From: Hemileia vastatrix
Taxonomy: Eukaryota > Basidiomycota > Pucciniomycetes > Pucciniales > Zaghouaniaceae
DNA length: 64,000 nucleotides
Direction: 5' to 3'
Assembly (NCBI GenBank): GCA_030280995.1
Contig: JASXTE010000008.1
Location: 8,499,712-8,563,711 of the forward strand
Part shown: piece by piece, positions 1 through 12,402 of the stretch
Numbering within the stretch: the first letter of the stretch is position 1
How the letters are laid out: each line of letters begins with the position of its first letter
Notes under the pieces: model-generated
Database searches by the model: none
What the model was told of the DNA's origin: nothing
Seen by the model: only the letters and a program-made list of their open reading frames with translations
Position numbers and translations under genes: made by a program

Positions 1-30
1 AAAATAATTTTACTGATCACTATGCAATAC

Positions 31-242
31 AGGGGTGGACTTGTTAGTAAGTCCCCAACAGGAACTCAGAAAGAACTCAGATTGAACACAGACTGATCTC
101 TACTTAAATACCCACCTAAATCTGCTCTGCTGAGTGGTGTTCATCCCTAATTGGATGGTTCCTTTGTCAATAGCTCAATGTGTGTTGAATCTGTGGTGAA
201 TTTCAGTCCTAGGTTTTGGACTTACTAGCAAGTCCGCCCCCA
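31..242. mobile_element. Small terminal-inverted-repeat element (MITE-like)
   Basis: The left end (32-54) reads GGGGTGGACTTGTTAGTAAG followed by TCC. The right end (218-241) is its inverted match, GGACTTACTAGCAAGTCC then GCCCCC, with only one or two differences. Each terminus is itself a palindrome around a TTAG/CTAG core, so each end can fold as a hairpin. The roughly 165-bp interior has no coding potential. Size and terminal repeats suit a non-autonomous DNA element, but I could not assign a superfamily or a clear target-site duplication. It belongs with the other TGCTAGCA-cored palindromes at 2644, 3956 and 29303. Confidence 0.5.
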
Positions 243-879
243 TATTTTGGAGTGGATTTTTGTTTTTATTTTATTTTATTTTTTGTTCCAATTTTTCTTC
301 AAGGACAGTTTTAGTAATTTATTTCTTTTCAAAAAACAATCATTTGGATTTTTTTATCAATAAAATTCACAAGGTTGAAGAAAAAAACTCAATTTTGTAA
401 GTTTTATTTTTGTGCAATTTTTTTTTTTAGTTTTTGACACAAATTTATTTTTGTTCAGAGAAAAAAATGTCTATTTTGTCAGAATCACCTCTTACTTCTC
501 TATCATCATACTCTTTATCATCTTTATCATTGTTTTCAAATTCAACTTTATTTCATACATCATACAAAATATAAAAAAAATATTTATGATTGAAGTCAGC
601 AGCATAAAAGAAAATTAAAAAAGAAAATTCATTTGAATTGCTTATTTGGCCATATGTCAAATATTGAGTACTATAAACTAGAGTGGATCAAAAAATTCTT
701 ATCTAAAAAATTTACCAGAATATTTAATGTATTTAACCAAATCAGGAGAGGATGAACTTAAAGCAGTTATCAGTAATTCTTTTTTAACCTCAATTTATTT
801 ATGAAATCATTTTTTTAATTATTCAAAAAATGAAACCTTTAATCAACTATCCAATCTCATAATAACACTATATCAAATG

Positions 880-1664
880 GCTTTGGTTTGCTTACCAATA
901 AGGAATAAAAATTTTTTGGGTGGTATTATGATTGGATTTGGTTGGAGATCAGGATTTGATAAAGGATATTCTCTTGGTATGTCTGATAATATATGTTTCA
1001 TTCTTAAAATCATGTCACTGATTTTATTTCCATAGGTATCTTTTCTTTACTTAAAAATTTATCTAAAGCTGAAAAAGATGATGATTTTTGCTTGTTGGAC
1101 ACTTTACCTTCTTTCAATACTTATATTGCTCTTCCCTCAAAAAACTATGCAATAAAGCTTTTGAAAAGAGTCATCAACTTTCTACCAAATTTGCAATACC
1201 AAATTGGTGTGACTCCAAATGGGAAGAAATTAGCAAAAAATATCTTTTATTTTCAGATTTTATTATTACTCATTCAGGATTCCATAATAAGATTCATATC
1301 AATAGGAATGACACCAATTATCTTACTTTTGGAGTTTTCTCATATATCAATCCAATAACTGGCCAACCAATACCATCTCCAGCTAAAATCAAAAGAGATG
1401 GCTTATATTTTCCAGATCATCAGTGCATGATTGTTTTTGGTTGGGGAAATGGCATTATTGAAACAATTTGGAACTCTTCTCAGGATCATCACCAAAAGAC
1501 CAAAGCTCAACCCTGGCTTGGAATCTTTTCAAGATTTCACACATTTCAGATGTTCTTTTCAAATCATTCAAAACTTAATTCACCAAATAAATAATTTAAA
1601 AATAGAAGGTAAGTTTAACAGATATAAAAAAACTTTATGTAGATCAAAAAATTATGGGGATTAG
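880..1664 (+). pseudogene. TET/JBP-like 2OG-Fe(II) oxygenase remnant, copy 1
   Basis: An upstream exon ends in a glycine-rich stretch (IGFGWRSGFDKG, about 930-970). A canonical 59-bp intron (977-1035; GTATGT...CATAG) follows, then a second exon. The second exon shifts frame near 1190-1210: the first part is open in one frame (FCLLDTLPSFNTYIALPS), the rest in another (WEEISKKYLLFSDF). The downstream part carries the oxygenase core: FHNKIHIN...LTFGVF, GLYFPDHQCMIVF and a distal DHH near 1490. The layout matches the Tet-like 2OG-Fe(II) oxygenases expanded in basidiomycetes, which in active members oxidise methylpyrimidines. At the place of the iron-binding HxD the sequence reads H-I-N, so an iron ligand seems lost. 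With the frameshift this argues for a dead copy. The 59.5-60.6 kb gene has the same architecture and keeps HxD. Confidence 0.6.
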
Positions 1665-2640
1665 TAGAGTCATCAAATATTTTTTATTTTTTCATAAATT
1701 TTTTACAAATAACTCTTATATTTCAAATTCCTGAAACAAAGTAATGGGCCAATGACCCTGTGTTGTATAAATGGTAATCATGATAACATTAAATTGTTTC
1801 ATGGGGTTTACCTTGCCTATACCTGTTGAAAGTCCCAAACTTAGTTTCTAGACTTGGTCCCCATTTTGGTGGGATGAATTTTCATTACTTTAAAACTAGG
1901 GATATTGACATATATTAGTTGTTTATATATTAATTTATGTAATTATATTAAATTTTGGTGATTTTCACCCCTCACTTAAATAAAATGCAGGGGACGGTAT
2001 GCCAAATTTTCAAATCTGACATGTGAAATTGATGACTTAGAAAAATTTTGGAGATACCCACCCCTTGTTTCAATAAAATGCAGGGGTGGGTATTTCCAAA
2101 TTTTTAGAAGAAATATAGATTTTTGTTGACTTGGCTGTATTTATAAAAGTAGAATTAATGATTGGAATGTAAAGAAGAAAAAATGTATGAGTTTTTCAAA
2201 TTTTTGCAAAAAAAAATCATCTAGAATCAAGACCTTTAAAAAGTCAGCGCATATGAAATTATCACGAAAATGAAATAAAACAAAATTAATTTAACCAAAA
2301 AAACAAATAATCTAAAATGTTGAAAAAAAGTGTTTCAAATCTCAGTGAGGAGTGTGTGCCAAGGATTGATTATTAGCTTTAATGCATTCTATCAAGAAAA
2401 ATTTGTAAATGAAATAAAAAAAACTAGTTATCAAACATTTTCATTAAGAATTCCATTTCCTCAATAGATTTATTAGCTTTAACACAATCTCTCAATAACT
2501 CTTTCTTTTTTGAACCTTCTTCAAGTTGATACTTGAGTTTCAGTTGATCCAGTAGGAAATTGTACTCAAGAGCCTTCTCCTCTTTCTTTATCTCAAACTT
2601 CTTCTACAAATCATGTGCCCTGTCACCAAAGAAAATTTGG
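1665..2640. other. Non-coding repeat-derived DNA
   Basis: No supportable gene. A short phrase around ATAAAATGCAGGGG occurs twice, near 1980-1996 and 2072-2088. Each is followed by GGTAT and a run of CAAATTTT, suggesting the two ends of a small non-autonomous repeat or a tandem duplication about 92 bp apart. A related AGGGGTGGGTAT phrase recurs near 3374. The rest is AT-rich. Confidence 0.35.
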
Positions 2641-2920
2641 GGAGGTATTGCTAGCAATACCCCTCATTTAAAAATTTTGGGAAGTGGTTGGAAAGCTGTT
2701 GGAAGGCTGTTGGGAGTTCATTGTCAAACCAGATTTAAATTAATTCGACAAAGATTTGGTAATCAGTTAGACCTAGGTTCAACCAAACTCAATCACAGGT
2801 TTCTTGAAGCTTGGTGATTACTTTGATTTTGAGCTGAGCACAAATTCAGCAAATCTTGAACATATCACTTAAAATATCATAATATTCACTTTCCCTTCTG
2901 TGGAAAGCAAAATTTGATAT
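2639..2920 (+). repeat. Dispersed repeat headed by a TGCTAGCA palindrome, copy A
   Basis: It opens with an 18-bp perfect palindrome, GGTATTGCTAGCAATACC (2644-2661), embedded in GGGG...CCCC. After it come GGAAGTGGTTGGAAAGCTG, later GAGCTGAGCACAAATTCAGC, and a tail ending AATATTCACTTT. The same order of phrases is found at 29296-29560, so this is a dispersed family of about 250-280 bp. A short open frame across it (2560-2817) has no recognisable domain and I take it as chance. Confidence 0.45.
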
Positions 2921-3944
2921 TTGTTCTAAGAATATCTACATATATTTTCTTGCCAACTTGGTAACAGAAGGTTAAACTGTAGTATCTCAATTATTACACT
3001 AGACTACATAGATATTTGATAAAACATACAATTCAAATCAATTTTAATATTATTGATATCACCATAAGTGTCTGTCCAAAGACTTACAAAAAGTAAGTTA
3101 GTATCAAGACATTGTTCTAGGTAGTAGTTTCAATTTGGATTTTGAAGTGACATCTAAAGCATTTTACTATTAGACAGAAACATAAATAAGTGTAATAAGA
3201 GTGAAATTATTCTATTTTGTGATTATAATGTAACAATAAAGCACATTTTTATTGAGAAAACTTTTCTTCCTCCACAAACCAAAATTTACTCTATACACAG
3301 GGGGGAAGAAATGAGGACTTGCAATCAAGTCGTTTTTCAGCTCTTCTGGAGTAATCTTTGGAGTAATCTTGTAGGGGTGGGTATGAGTGAAAAAATTTCA
3401 AGTAAATATTTTGAAAATTCTTTTCTACTTCCTCCCTCTTTTTGTTCCTTGAAATCATGACCTCAAAGGGGAAGAAAATAAATTAATTCTTTTTTCAATG
3501 TTGATGAATCTTGCATATCTTAAAAGAGACATACTATAGTTATATAAATATCCATATAAAATAATTAAAATAAATTCATACTGAACTTATTTCATGGACA
3601 CACAATAAATATTTAATATAGATGTAAAGGACATATTAAACTTTGATGCACATTTCATTTTCAGTATTTATTGATCATCTTTATTAAAAATGAATTTATG
3701 ATAAAAATTTATTAAATTTTATATAAAATATTGATTATCTACTTATTTTGCGCATGAGGAGCTGTAAAAGAATATTATAGTTCTGCTCATGAATTTTTAA
3801 TTTATAAATATATATTTAATTATCTGGTGCAATGATTAACTGCTATGTCTTCTATTAAAGAGGTAGGAAAAAAAAGAAAGATGTTATATCCCCAAAAAAT
3901 ATTTTTTACAAAAAAATAACTACAGCTTTTTCACCACGGGAAAT

Positions 3945-4180
3945 CTAGGGGTGAATTGCTAGCAACCCCCTCTCTTGAAATTTAGAGTGTCCCTTAAATA
4001 TGCCAGGTTTATGAATACTTTATAAACATAAGTAAATTAGAGTTAGATTTACATTTATTCTCAGATTGATTATAGACAGAATATCAACTGATTCCAAATT
4101 ATGCACAAGTTGATCCTCCAGAACTTGATTTTGGTCCTCTGATGAGCACAAATTGAGCACAAATTGATCTAACCTAAGCT
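3945..4180 (+). repeat. Dispersed repeat headed by a TGCTAGCA palindrome, copy B
   Basis: GGGGTGAATTGCTAGCAACC then CCC (3948-3970) has a TTGCTAGCAA core (3956-3965) within GGGG/CCCC arms. The tail (4140-4170) holds a doubled GAGCACAAATT phrase shared with copy A. It is more decayed than the copies at 2639 and 29296. No coding content. Confidence 0.35.
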
Positions 4181-4499
4181 TATGCATATATAATAATTCA
4201 GGATACTTGCTCTATTAAATTTGATAATAAAATAAAATATTGAGGAATTTATATAAAAAAATTATTATGTAAGATATTAAATTATAAATTTAGGCATCAT
4301 AGGAGGGCACTTAATAGAACTTAATTATACTATGTGACACCTTAATACTGCATCACGCAGTTTGAAACATTTAAAACAAAATGAGTCATGATGGGCAATG
4401 AAATTTCTTGGACAGACACTTTCAAAATTAATACTGACCATAATACACAAGTATGAAACCTTGGCATCTATCCAATAAAAGATTTTCCTTCTGATAAAT

Positions 4500-5520
4500 G
4501 GATTTTTCTCAGTTACTCCCTTCTAAAAAGTGTCCTTCTGAGGTTTTTCTGACCTTCAAAGGGGTAATTTGGCCACATCGCACTACTTCTATTTCCATGA
4601 TTGACCAAAACATCATCCTCATTCTCATCTAAAGAGTTGATCTCATCTGACTGTGGCTGATCAAAGGAGTCCACCACAAGTTTAGCCAAAATTTTGGTGA
4701 ACACTTTTTTGATGGATAGTGACTAACTGGTGCTTTCCGAAATTGTCCACCTCAAGTTAGGATAAACTTCAGGAGGATAAATTTATCATGAATACCAAAT
4801 TAACTGAAGAATACTTTTTCCCTAGCTACTCTGCATCATAAAAGTGTCCAACTGAGGTTTAGCCATAATTCATGTAGACACTTTTGGAAAGGCACAGTCT
4901 GATGGGTTTAATATCTATATATGGCAATAAGTATCAGTTTTTTATCAACATGGAACTAGAATTAATTTAATATGGCCAAAGTATCCACCTGAAGTTTGGC
5001 CAAAATACAGGTGGAAATTTTAATGAGGATTACTTGATGAAATGAAGAAGACTTGCAATTACTTTCCATCATAAAATTTTCAAACTTAAGTTTATCAAAA
5101 ATTGTGGTGACACTTTTTCCAGATCCATTCATATGGGATCAACTCTCTATATGGCAATGAGAATCAATTTTTAGTCAATCATGGCATTAGAAGTAATTTT
5201 ATATGGAAAAACTTTCCACCTGATTTTTGGCCAAAAATAAGCTGGAAATGTTTATGAGGAATACTAGATTAACTAAAGAAGACTTGCACCCTACTACTGT
5301 CCATCATAAAAGTGTCCACCAGAAGAATTCTCAAAATTGTGGATGACACCTTTGGCCTGGTCCAGCCATATGGGATCAATTCTGCATATGGAAATGAGGA
5401 TTTAATTTGGTCAATCATGGTACTAGAAGTAATTTGATATAGATAAAGTGTCCAACTAAATATTGGAAAAAAATCAGTTGAAAACTTCATTTAGTTTTTC
5501 AAAAAATCAAATTAAGTAAA
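4500..5520. repeat. Degenerate palindrome-satellite units
   Basis: These are short (about 230-330 bp), strongly diverged relatives of the satellite that follows. Recurring landmarks are AAAAGTGTCC starts (about 4525, 4842, 5309), CATATGGGATCAA phrases (5130, 5369) and the weaker second palindrome with TTTGGCCAAA cores (4990, 5227). The unit at 4500-4720 runs in the opposite orientation to the later ones. The palindromes here are mostly broken. Short open frames at 4513-4704 and 5269-5490 lie across the repeats and are not genes. Confidence 0.5.
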
Positions 5521-5879
5521 ATTTTATTCCTGATGATGCCCATTTTATCCAACACCTCTTCTGAGCCTTGAAAGTAGGCATTTAGCTTGAATTTTGAATT
5601 TCATATAAAATCCCTATTATCCAACCTATTTCTTTTTATCCCTTTTTTTCTTTTAGATATCAATTAATTTTATGTAAAACAAATCATTTTCATAATTTTT
5701 ACCTGTATTTAATAAAATTATTAAAGGTTTAACATCACCCTATAAGCATTTGGCACATGTTTTTTTGCTATACTAATAAAAATAATAATATACTGGTAAC
5801 AAACAATTGATCAAATGATAAAATATTAATAAAAAAGAAAGATCAAATACCAGTGGATATTTTTTAAAAAAATACCAGT

Positions 5880-8800
5880 TGCACTGAAGAAGAGCTGCAC
5901 CCTAGATACTCACCATCAAAAAAGTGTCCAGCACAAGTTCAGCCGAACTTGTGCTGGACACTTTTTGTCAGTTGCAGTCATATGAGATCAATTCTCGTTA
6001 TGGCAATGAAAAAAATTTTTTGGATAAAAAACTTCACTAGAAGTAGTTTTACATAGCCAAATTTTCTACCTAGATTTCATCCAAACCACAGGTGCACTAT
6101 TTTTTATCTTTGAAAAAAAGTCAATTTAGTAAAATTTATTTCTGATGGCTCTCATTTGCTACAACACCTCTACTGGCCTTTGATAGTAGGAATATTACTT
6201 GGATTTCTTTTTTCATATTTGATCCCTTTAACTTAATTTTTTATTCCTAATATTGCTTTTGGATACCAATTAATAATTTTTAAAATAAACTATTTTCATA
6301 TTTTTATACATTTATTTAATAATATTATAAATGGCATAACATCACCTGGTATGCATTTGGCACATGAGTTTTTTATATACTTATAAAATTAATAATATAA
6401 TGGTGACCAAAAATTAATCAAATGATATTAATGAGTAAGGAACAAATATAAAATACCAGTAGACATGTTTGTAAGAAATACTAGATGAACTGAAGAAAAA
6501 TTCTACCCTAGCTACTCTCTATCATAAAAGTGTCCAGCACAAGTTCGGCGGAACTTGTGCTGGACACTTATGGTCAGGTGCAGTCAGATGGGAGCAATTC
6601 TCTCTATGGAAATGAAGATAAATTTTTGATATAAAATTACACTAGAAGTAGTTTTATATGGCAAAATTTTCATGCTGAAGTTTTGGTAAAGCTCAAGTGG
6701 ATTTTTTTTTTATTTTTACAAAAAAGAAAATTTAGTGCAAGTTTAGCCCTGATTGTGCTAATGTAATTCAACATCTCTTTTTTCTGTTTATGGCAGGAAT
6801 TTAACTTGGATTTTAATTTTCATCTTTGATTTCATTTATTTTACTTTATTCCTCTCATATTGCTTTTGGATAAAAGTTTATTTTTTGTAAAATAAATCAT
6901 TTTCATATTTTTTTACCTTTATTTAATAATATTATAAAAGGTGTAACATCACCCAGTATTCATTTGGCACACAATTTTTTGCTATACTGATAATATTTAT
7001 AATATAATGGTGACAAAAGATTAATCAATTGATAAGTATTAGTGAGGCACAAAGATTTAATAACAGTGGAAATTTTTATAAGAAATTACAGATGATTAAA
7101 AATGACTTGCACCCTGGCTACTCTTCATGATAAAAGTGTCCAGCACAAGTTTGGCCAAACTTGTGCTGGAGACTTTTGGTTGCATGCCGTCAGACGCATT
7201 CAATTCTTTTTATGGAAATGAGACTGAATTATCACTCCATCATTGCACTTAAAGTAGTTTTATATAGACAAATTGTCCCCTGGAAGTTTGTCCAAACCTA
7301 AGGTAGACAATTTTTTCCTTTGGTAAAAAGTAAATTTGATCCATGTTAATCTATGATGGTGCTTATTTTTTCTGAAGCCTCTACTGGCTCATGATAGCAG
7401 AAATTATACTTAATATCTTTATTTCATGTTTGATCTCTTAAATTTTAATCTTACCCTTTTATTACTCCTTTAGCTTTTAAATATCAATTTTATTTTGGTA
7501 AAACTGATAACTTTCTCATTTTTTTACATTTATTATATTATATTATTAAAGTTGTAAAATCACCCAGTGTACATTCATTACACATGTTTTTGCTATACTA
7601 AAAAAATTAATAATATAATGGTGACTAAAAAATAATCAAATAATAAATATGGATGACACAGAAAGATCAAATACCCATAGAAATTTTTAAAATGAATATA
7701 AGATTAACTGAAGAAGACTTGCACCCTAGCTACTCTCCATCATAAAAGTGTCCAGCACAATTTCAGCTGATTTTGTGCTGGACACTTTTGGTTGCATGCA
7801 GTCAGATGGGATAAATTTACTCAATGGAAGTTAAAATGAATTTTTGCTCAATCATTGCGCAAGAAGTAGCTTTATACTGCTATACTATCCTCCTGATTTT
7901 TTGGAAAACATCAGGTGGACACTTTTATTAATTTTTAAAAAAAAGAAAACATATTCCAAATATAGAACTGGTGGTGTAAATTTGGTCTGAAAACTCAAAT
8001 TATCTTTGATGGCAGAAATTGTATTTGAATGTTTAATTTCATATTTAATCACTTTTATTTTACTTTTTTATTCTTGTTTTTTCTTTCAAATATCAATTTA
8101 TTTATTGTAAAACTAATACTTTTCATATTTTTTTTACTTTCATTTAATAAGATTATGAAAGATGTAGCATCTCCTAGTATGCTTTTGGCTTACAAATCTT
8201 TTCAATACTAATAACATTAATATTATAATGGTGAAAAACAATGAATCAAATGATAAATATGAATGACACAGAAAGATCATATGCAAGTGGATTTGTTTAT
8301 AAGGAATACCTGATGAACTGAAGAAGACCTGCACCCTAGATACTCACCATCATAAAAGTGTCCAGCATAAGTTCGGCCGAACTTGTGCTGGACACTTTTG
8401 GTTGCATGCAGTCAGATGGGATAAATTTACTCTATGGAAATGAAAATGACATTTTGCTCAATCATTGCACAATAAGTAGTTTGATATTGCCAAAATGTCC
8501 TCCTGATGCTTTTTCAAAACTCATCAGGACACTTTCTTTGGTTTAACAAAAAAGAAAATATAGTCCAAGTTTAGCCCTGGTGGTGCACATTTGATCTAAC
8601 ACCTCTACTTGTTATTGATAGTGGGAATTTTCCTTAGATTTTTTTTCTTATTTTATCCCTTTTATTTTACTTTTTTATTGCTCATATTGCTTTGGATATC
8701 AATTTTTAATTTTTAAAATAAATAATTTTCATACTCTTATACCTTTATTTAATAATATATGATTAAAGGTGGAACACCACCTGGTATGCATTTTTCACAC

Positions 8801-9175
8801 AAGTTATTACTATAGTAATAACGTTAACAATATAATGATGACAAAAAATTAATCAAATTGTAAATTTAAATGACGCAGAAAGATCAAATTCCAGTGGAAA
8901 TTTTTATAAGAAATCCCTTTTGAGTTTAAGAAGATTTTCTGTATGCCTACTCTTAATTATAAAAGTGTCCAGCACAAGTTCGGCCGAACTTGTGCTGGAC
9001 ACTTTTGGTTGCATGAAGTCATATGAGATAAATTCTCTCTATGGCAATAAAAATGATATTTCACTCAATTATTGAAGTAAAGAATGTTTAATATTGTAAA
9101 ATTGTCCCCTGGAAGTCTGTCCAAACCTCAGGTCAAAATTTGTTAGCTATACATAAAAGTAAGTTTAGACCAAGT
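5880..9175. repeat. Tandem satellite of ~606-bp units with a 38-bp palindrome
   Basis: Six palindromes lie at 5924-5961, 6530-6567, 7136-7173, 7748-7785, 8358-8395 and 8965-9002, spaced 606, 606, 612, 610 and 607 bp. The left arm is GTGTCCAGCACAAGTTCGG and the right arm is its reverse complement. The 8965 copy is perfect. Each unit carries the phrase GAAGAAGACTTGCACCCTA before the palindrome, TTTTGGTTGCATGCAGTCAG after it, a weaker second palindrome of the CACCTGA...TCAGGTG type, and about 300 bp of AT-rich filler ending GATCAAATACCAGTGG. The filler differs noticeably between units, while the palindromes are much better kept. No coding content. The array ends abruptly where Tnp2 copy 1 begins. 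Confidence 0.85.
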
Positions 9176-9189
9176 CTTGACCTAGGGGT

Positions 9190-11960
9190 CCCCAACTGTG
9201 CGAATCTCAACCATCTATACTATGTTGCAATCAACCGTTTCTTTCATCATCAAAGCACTATTTAAAAATGTTTGGAGCAGGACAAATTTCAGTTAAATGT
9301 GATGAAAGGCTGTATTTGATTGAGGAACATCAAGAATATGTAAAATACTTATCTCTTAAAACATTTCATCACCATTCTTTTATCGACTGGCTTAAGGAAA
9401 AGATCAAACTGTTCAAATTTGAGCTTCTGATTGAGAAGAATACCCCTGTGGCAGAACATGTAGAGTGTGATTTGATGAAGGATGTTTGCGATGGTTCAAT
9501 TTGGAAAAACTTTCCCATTACCACTCCAGCTCTGGATATCAGTGATGATGAATATACAATAACTTCAGGCAACTTAATGTTTACTTTATATGTTGACTGG
9601 TTTGGGCCTGGTGGCAATAGGATTGGAGGTTATCAGAAGTCTGTAGGAAATATTATGATGGTGTGTATGAACCTACCTCAAGAAGATAGATACAAAATGG
9701 AAAATCTTTTTTTCTATGCTATTATACCTGGACCAAAAGAACCCACAAGTGAACAGCTTAATCACCTTCTAAAACCACTGGTTAATGAGCTACAAACTCT
9801 ATGGGTTGGTATATTGATTGAAAAGATGCATCTTTATCCACAAGGCTGGAAATTAAGAGTTGCATTGTGCTCTTTGATAGGTGACATTCCTGCAATACAA
9901 AAATTGGCTGGATTTTTGAGTCACTCTGAAAAAATGTTCTGCTCTTTCTGTAATATCTCTAAAGATGAAATTAGTGAAAAGAATGTGGGAAATTTTTCAT
10001 TACGGAATCATGAGGATCATATGTGCTGGGCAACAAAGTGGAAAAATTCCAAGTCACATTGGGAGCGTGTATCAATTGTTCAGAATCATGGGGTACGATG
10101 GAGTAAGCTAAATAACCTTGAATATTGGTGTCCAACTGAATATTGCCCAATTGATGTTATGCATTCACATATGCTTGGCAACCTAAAAGATCACAGTCTA
10201 AGCTATTTTCAAATCCAAAATGCAGCAAAAGATCTAGAAAGAAAGGTGGAAAAGGATAAAAATTGGCATGTAAGAGAAGAAGATGACGATTTCTTTTCTG
10301 ATACTTCACTGCACAAACATTCGAAAAAACGTAGAAGTAGCTTAAGCACCACAAATAAAGATGATGTTGATACAGGACACACGAGACAGCACAAGCGGCA
10401 AAGACTTACGAGTTCAAGACAGTCATCAAGTCATCATGGACTAGATAATGAAGGATTGGGAAAAAATTGATCAAGAAGCCAGAGTAGGTCATCCAGCTCC
10501 AAATTTATTCCTCCATATAGCAATTTGGCCTCAATACAGTCTCACAGCAGTGACAGTAGGAATTCATTGTATAACTTAAGGCAAAGGAGCATTAGCATAT
10601 CACAGAGTGAAGGATCTCACTCATCAAATGAGACAGCTAGAGATGAAGAAAATAAAAGGAAAGGTAAGGAGAAAGAAAATGAAGGTAGAAGTAATCCACA
10701 AATCACAGAATCAGAGCTACAAGTTGTATGGAAGATGATTGATCAAGTAAGAAGACCTTCCTGGCTAACATGAGTTCCAAAATCAGTAGGATCTAAAAAG
10801 GCAGGATCCCTCAAGGCAGCAGAATGGCACATGCTGTATACTCTCTACTTCCCTTTTTCACTTATACCATTTTGGTTTGAAAAATTTAAAGAATCTGAAT
10901 CTTCAGCTTCCTCAGCTGAAAAACCAAGAGAATATTATCTTTTCAAGTCACTTGTAACATTATGCTCGATCACCAATTTTTTGACATTAAAAAATGTAAA
11001 GACTAATGAGCTTAAAGATCTAGATCAATTTCTGTTAGAGTATTGTGAGTGCCTGGAAGAGGGTTGGAAGAATATTAATTCAAAGCCAAATCTGCATATC
11101 GCTCAACATTATCCCGAAATGATAAAGCGTCTTGGTCCACCATCAGGTACAGCTACTTGGTCTGGAGAGTGGGTGAATCATATTTTATCTGAAATTCCAA
11201 ACAATGACCATCCACGTATGTAATGTTTGTAAGCAATGATTTAAACACTCAGCTGTGCTAATTTATTAACATTTACCACAGGAGAGATACCCCTAACAAT
11301 GCTCAAACATTGGTATCGGAATTCTAGGGTATTAGATCTTGGTGAAGCTGAAGATAATGATCAATGTGAGACTAAAAAAATCCATATTGATCTCGATAAA
11401 CAAAACAAATGGATCCATCTAAGTATGGAATTATTTACTAAATGGGTAAGGGGACAAATGGGAAAAGAAACTTCAAGACGGGTTTTGACACCATCGAAGA
11501 AAAGTGGGTATCGGGTAGTTGAAAATGTAGCAAGCATATTGATACATGGAAAGAGGTTTACTAGTTACCATTGAAACATTGCTAATTCAACAATTGAATT
11601 CTACAATGGAAAAGATAGCCAGTTTGGGAAAATTGATGATCTTTTCAGGTCAAAGGAAGAGAATGATCAAATATATTTAATAGTAAGTCCTTTCAAGGAG
11701 CTCCTTCTAGAAGAAACATCAAAGGATCCCTATGAGCTTTTCCCACAAGTGCATTGTTGGTTAGTAAGAGTAGCCAAAGCAACTCAAATTGTGGTTAAGA
11801 AAGATGAAATAATTGGACATGCAGCTACTGTCAAGCACAAAAAAGGAATGTTTGGAATCAAGGACAAGGTTGTCACTTCCATTGGACTGCAGACAGTAGT
11901 GAGTGAAAAACTTAATCAAATTTATTTTCTGTTGACCAACATCTTTGTGTTATTTTGAGA
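9190..11960 (+). pseudogene. Tnp2-family DNA transposon transposase, copy 1
   Basis: The longest open piece (9268-10470, 400 codons) carries the core typical of fungal Tnp2 (CACTA/Plavaka-like) transposases. Landmarks are LYVDWFGPGGNRIGG, VGNIMMVCMNLP, IIPGPKEPTSEQLNHLL, a cysteine pair in FCSFCNIS, and CPIDVMHSHMLGNLKDH, the D-x-M-H...LG block. Family knowledge gives a cut-and-paste DDE-type transposase acting on terminal inverted repeats. Further pieces of the same gene are at 10525-10773, 10831-11223 (PNLHIAQHYPEMIKRLGPP, a Tnp2 C-terminal signature), 11299-11574 and 11749-11958. They are separated by in-frame stops (for example TGA at 10468 and 11572) and one likely intron (about 11222-11280). 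The N-terminal cysteine-rich part present in copy 2 is missing: homology starts abruptly next to the satellite. Broken, so not expected to be active alone. Confidence 0.85.
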
Positions 11961-12402
11961 TTGGGTAAATTTGTAGGATTGGTGATTTTTGTAAATGGTG
12001 AAAGAAATAATTCAATGCTCGATTAAAAAATGCAATGCATCCAACTTACCTTTTCATAAATCAGTGAACAATTACTTTGGTTGCTTTTATTGCGAGAGAA
12101 CCCATGCTTTCAATGAGTCATTTTTATCTTAAAGGTAAGAATGAAAGAAAGAAAATCATGATAATGAGAAATATGATAAAATTGTTACTTAATGAATGAT
12201 CTTCTTACTCATTCATCTACTATAAATAGTTTGAACTTTCAACTTTAGCTGATAGCTATATATTATTCACATTGTTTTTCGACAAGAGAACATACACGTT
12301 AACAAGACTATATACATAGTATCTTTTTTTACTTTAGAATTGATAGGTATTAATTTTAACAACTGATTATTTTTATTTTATTTTATTTTATTACAGTTCA
12401 TT
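11961..12402. other. Intergenic spacer inside Tnp2 element copy 1
   Basis: AT-rich spacer between the transposase and the accessory gene. It contains TACTATAAATAG near 12219, a possible TATA-like box, and a TTTTATTTTATTTTA run just before the ATG at 12403. It corresponds in position to the spacer at 47440-47877 in copy 2. No gene seen. Confidence 0.3.

Noticed and set aside
412..618. A 68-codon hydrophobic frame.
   Set aside because: It starts at GTG, consists of F/I/L/N from AT-rich DNA and has no relatives or structure I can support.
4513..8546. Short frames across the 606-bp satellite (for example 8358-8546, 5269-5490).
   Set aside because: They repeat with the satellite units and include the palindrome; no independent coding evidence.
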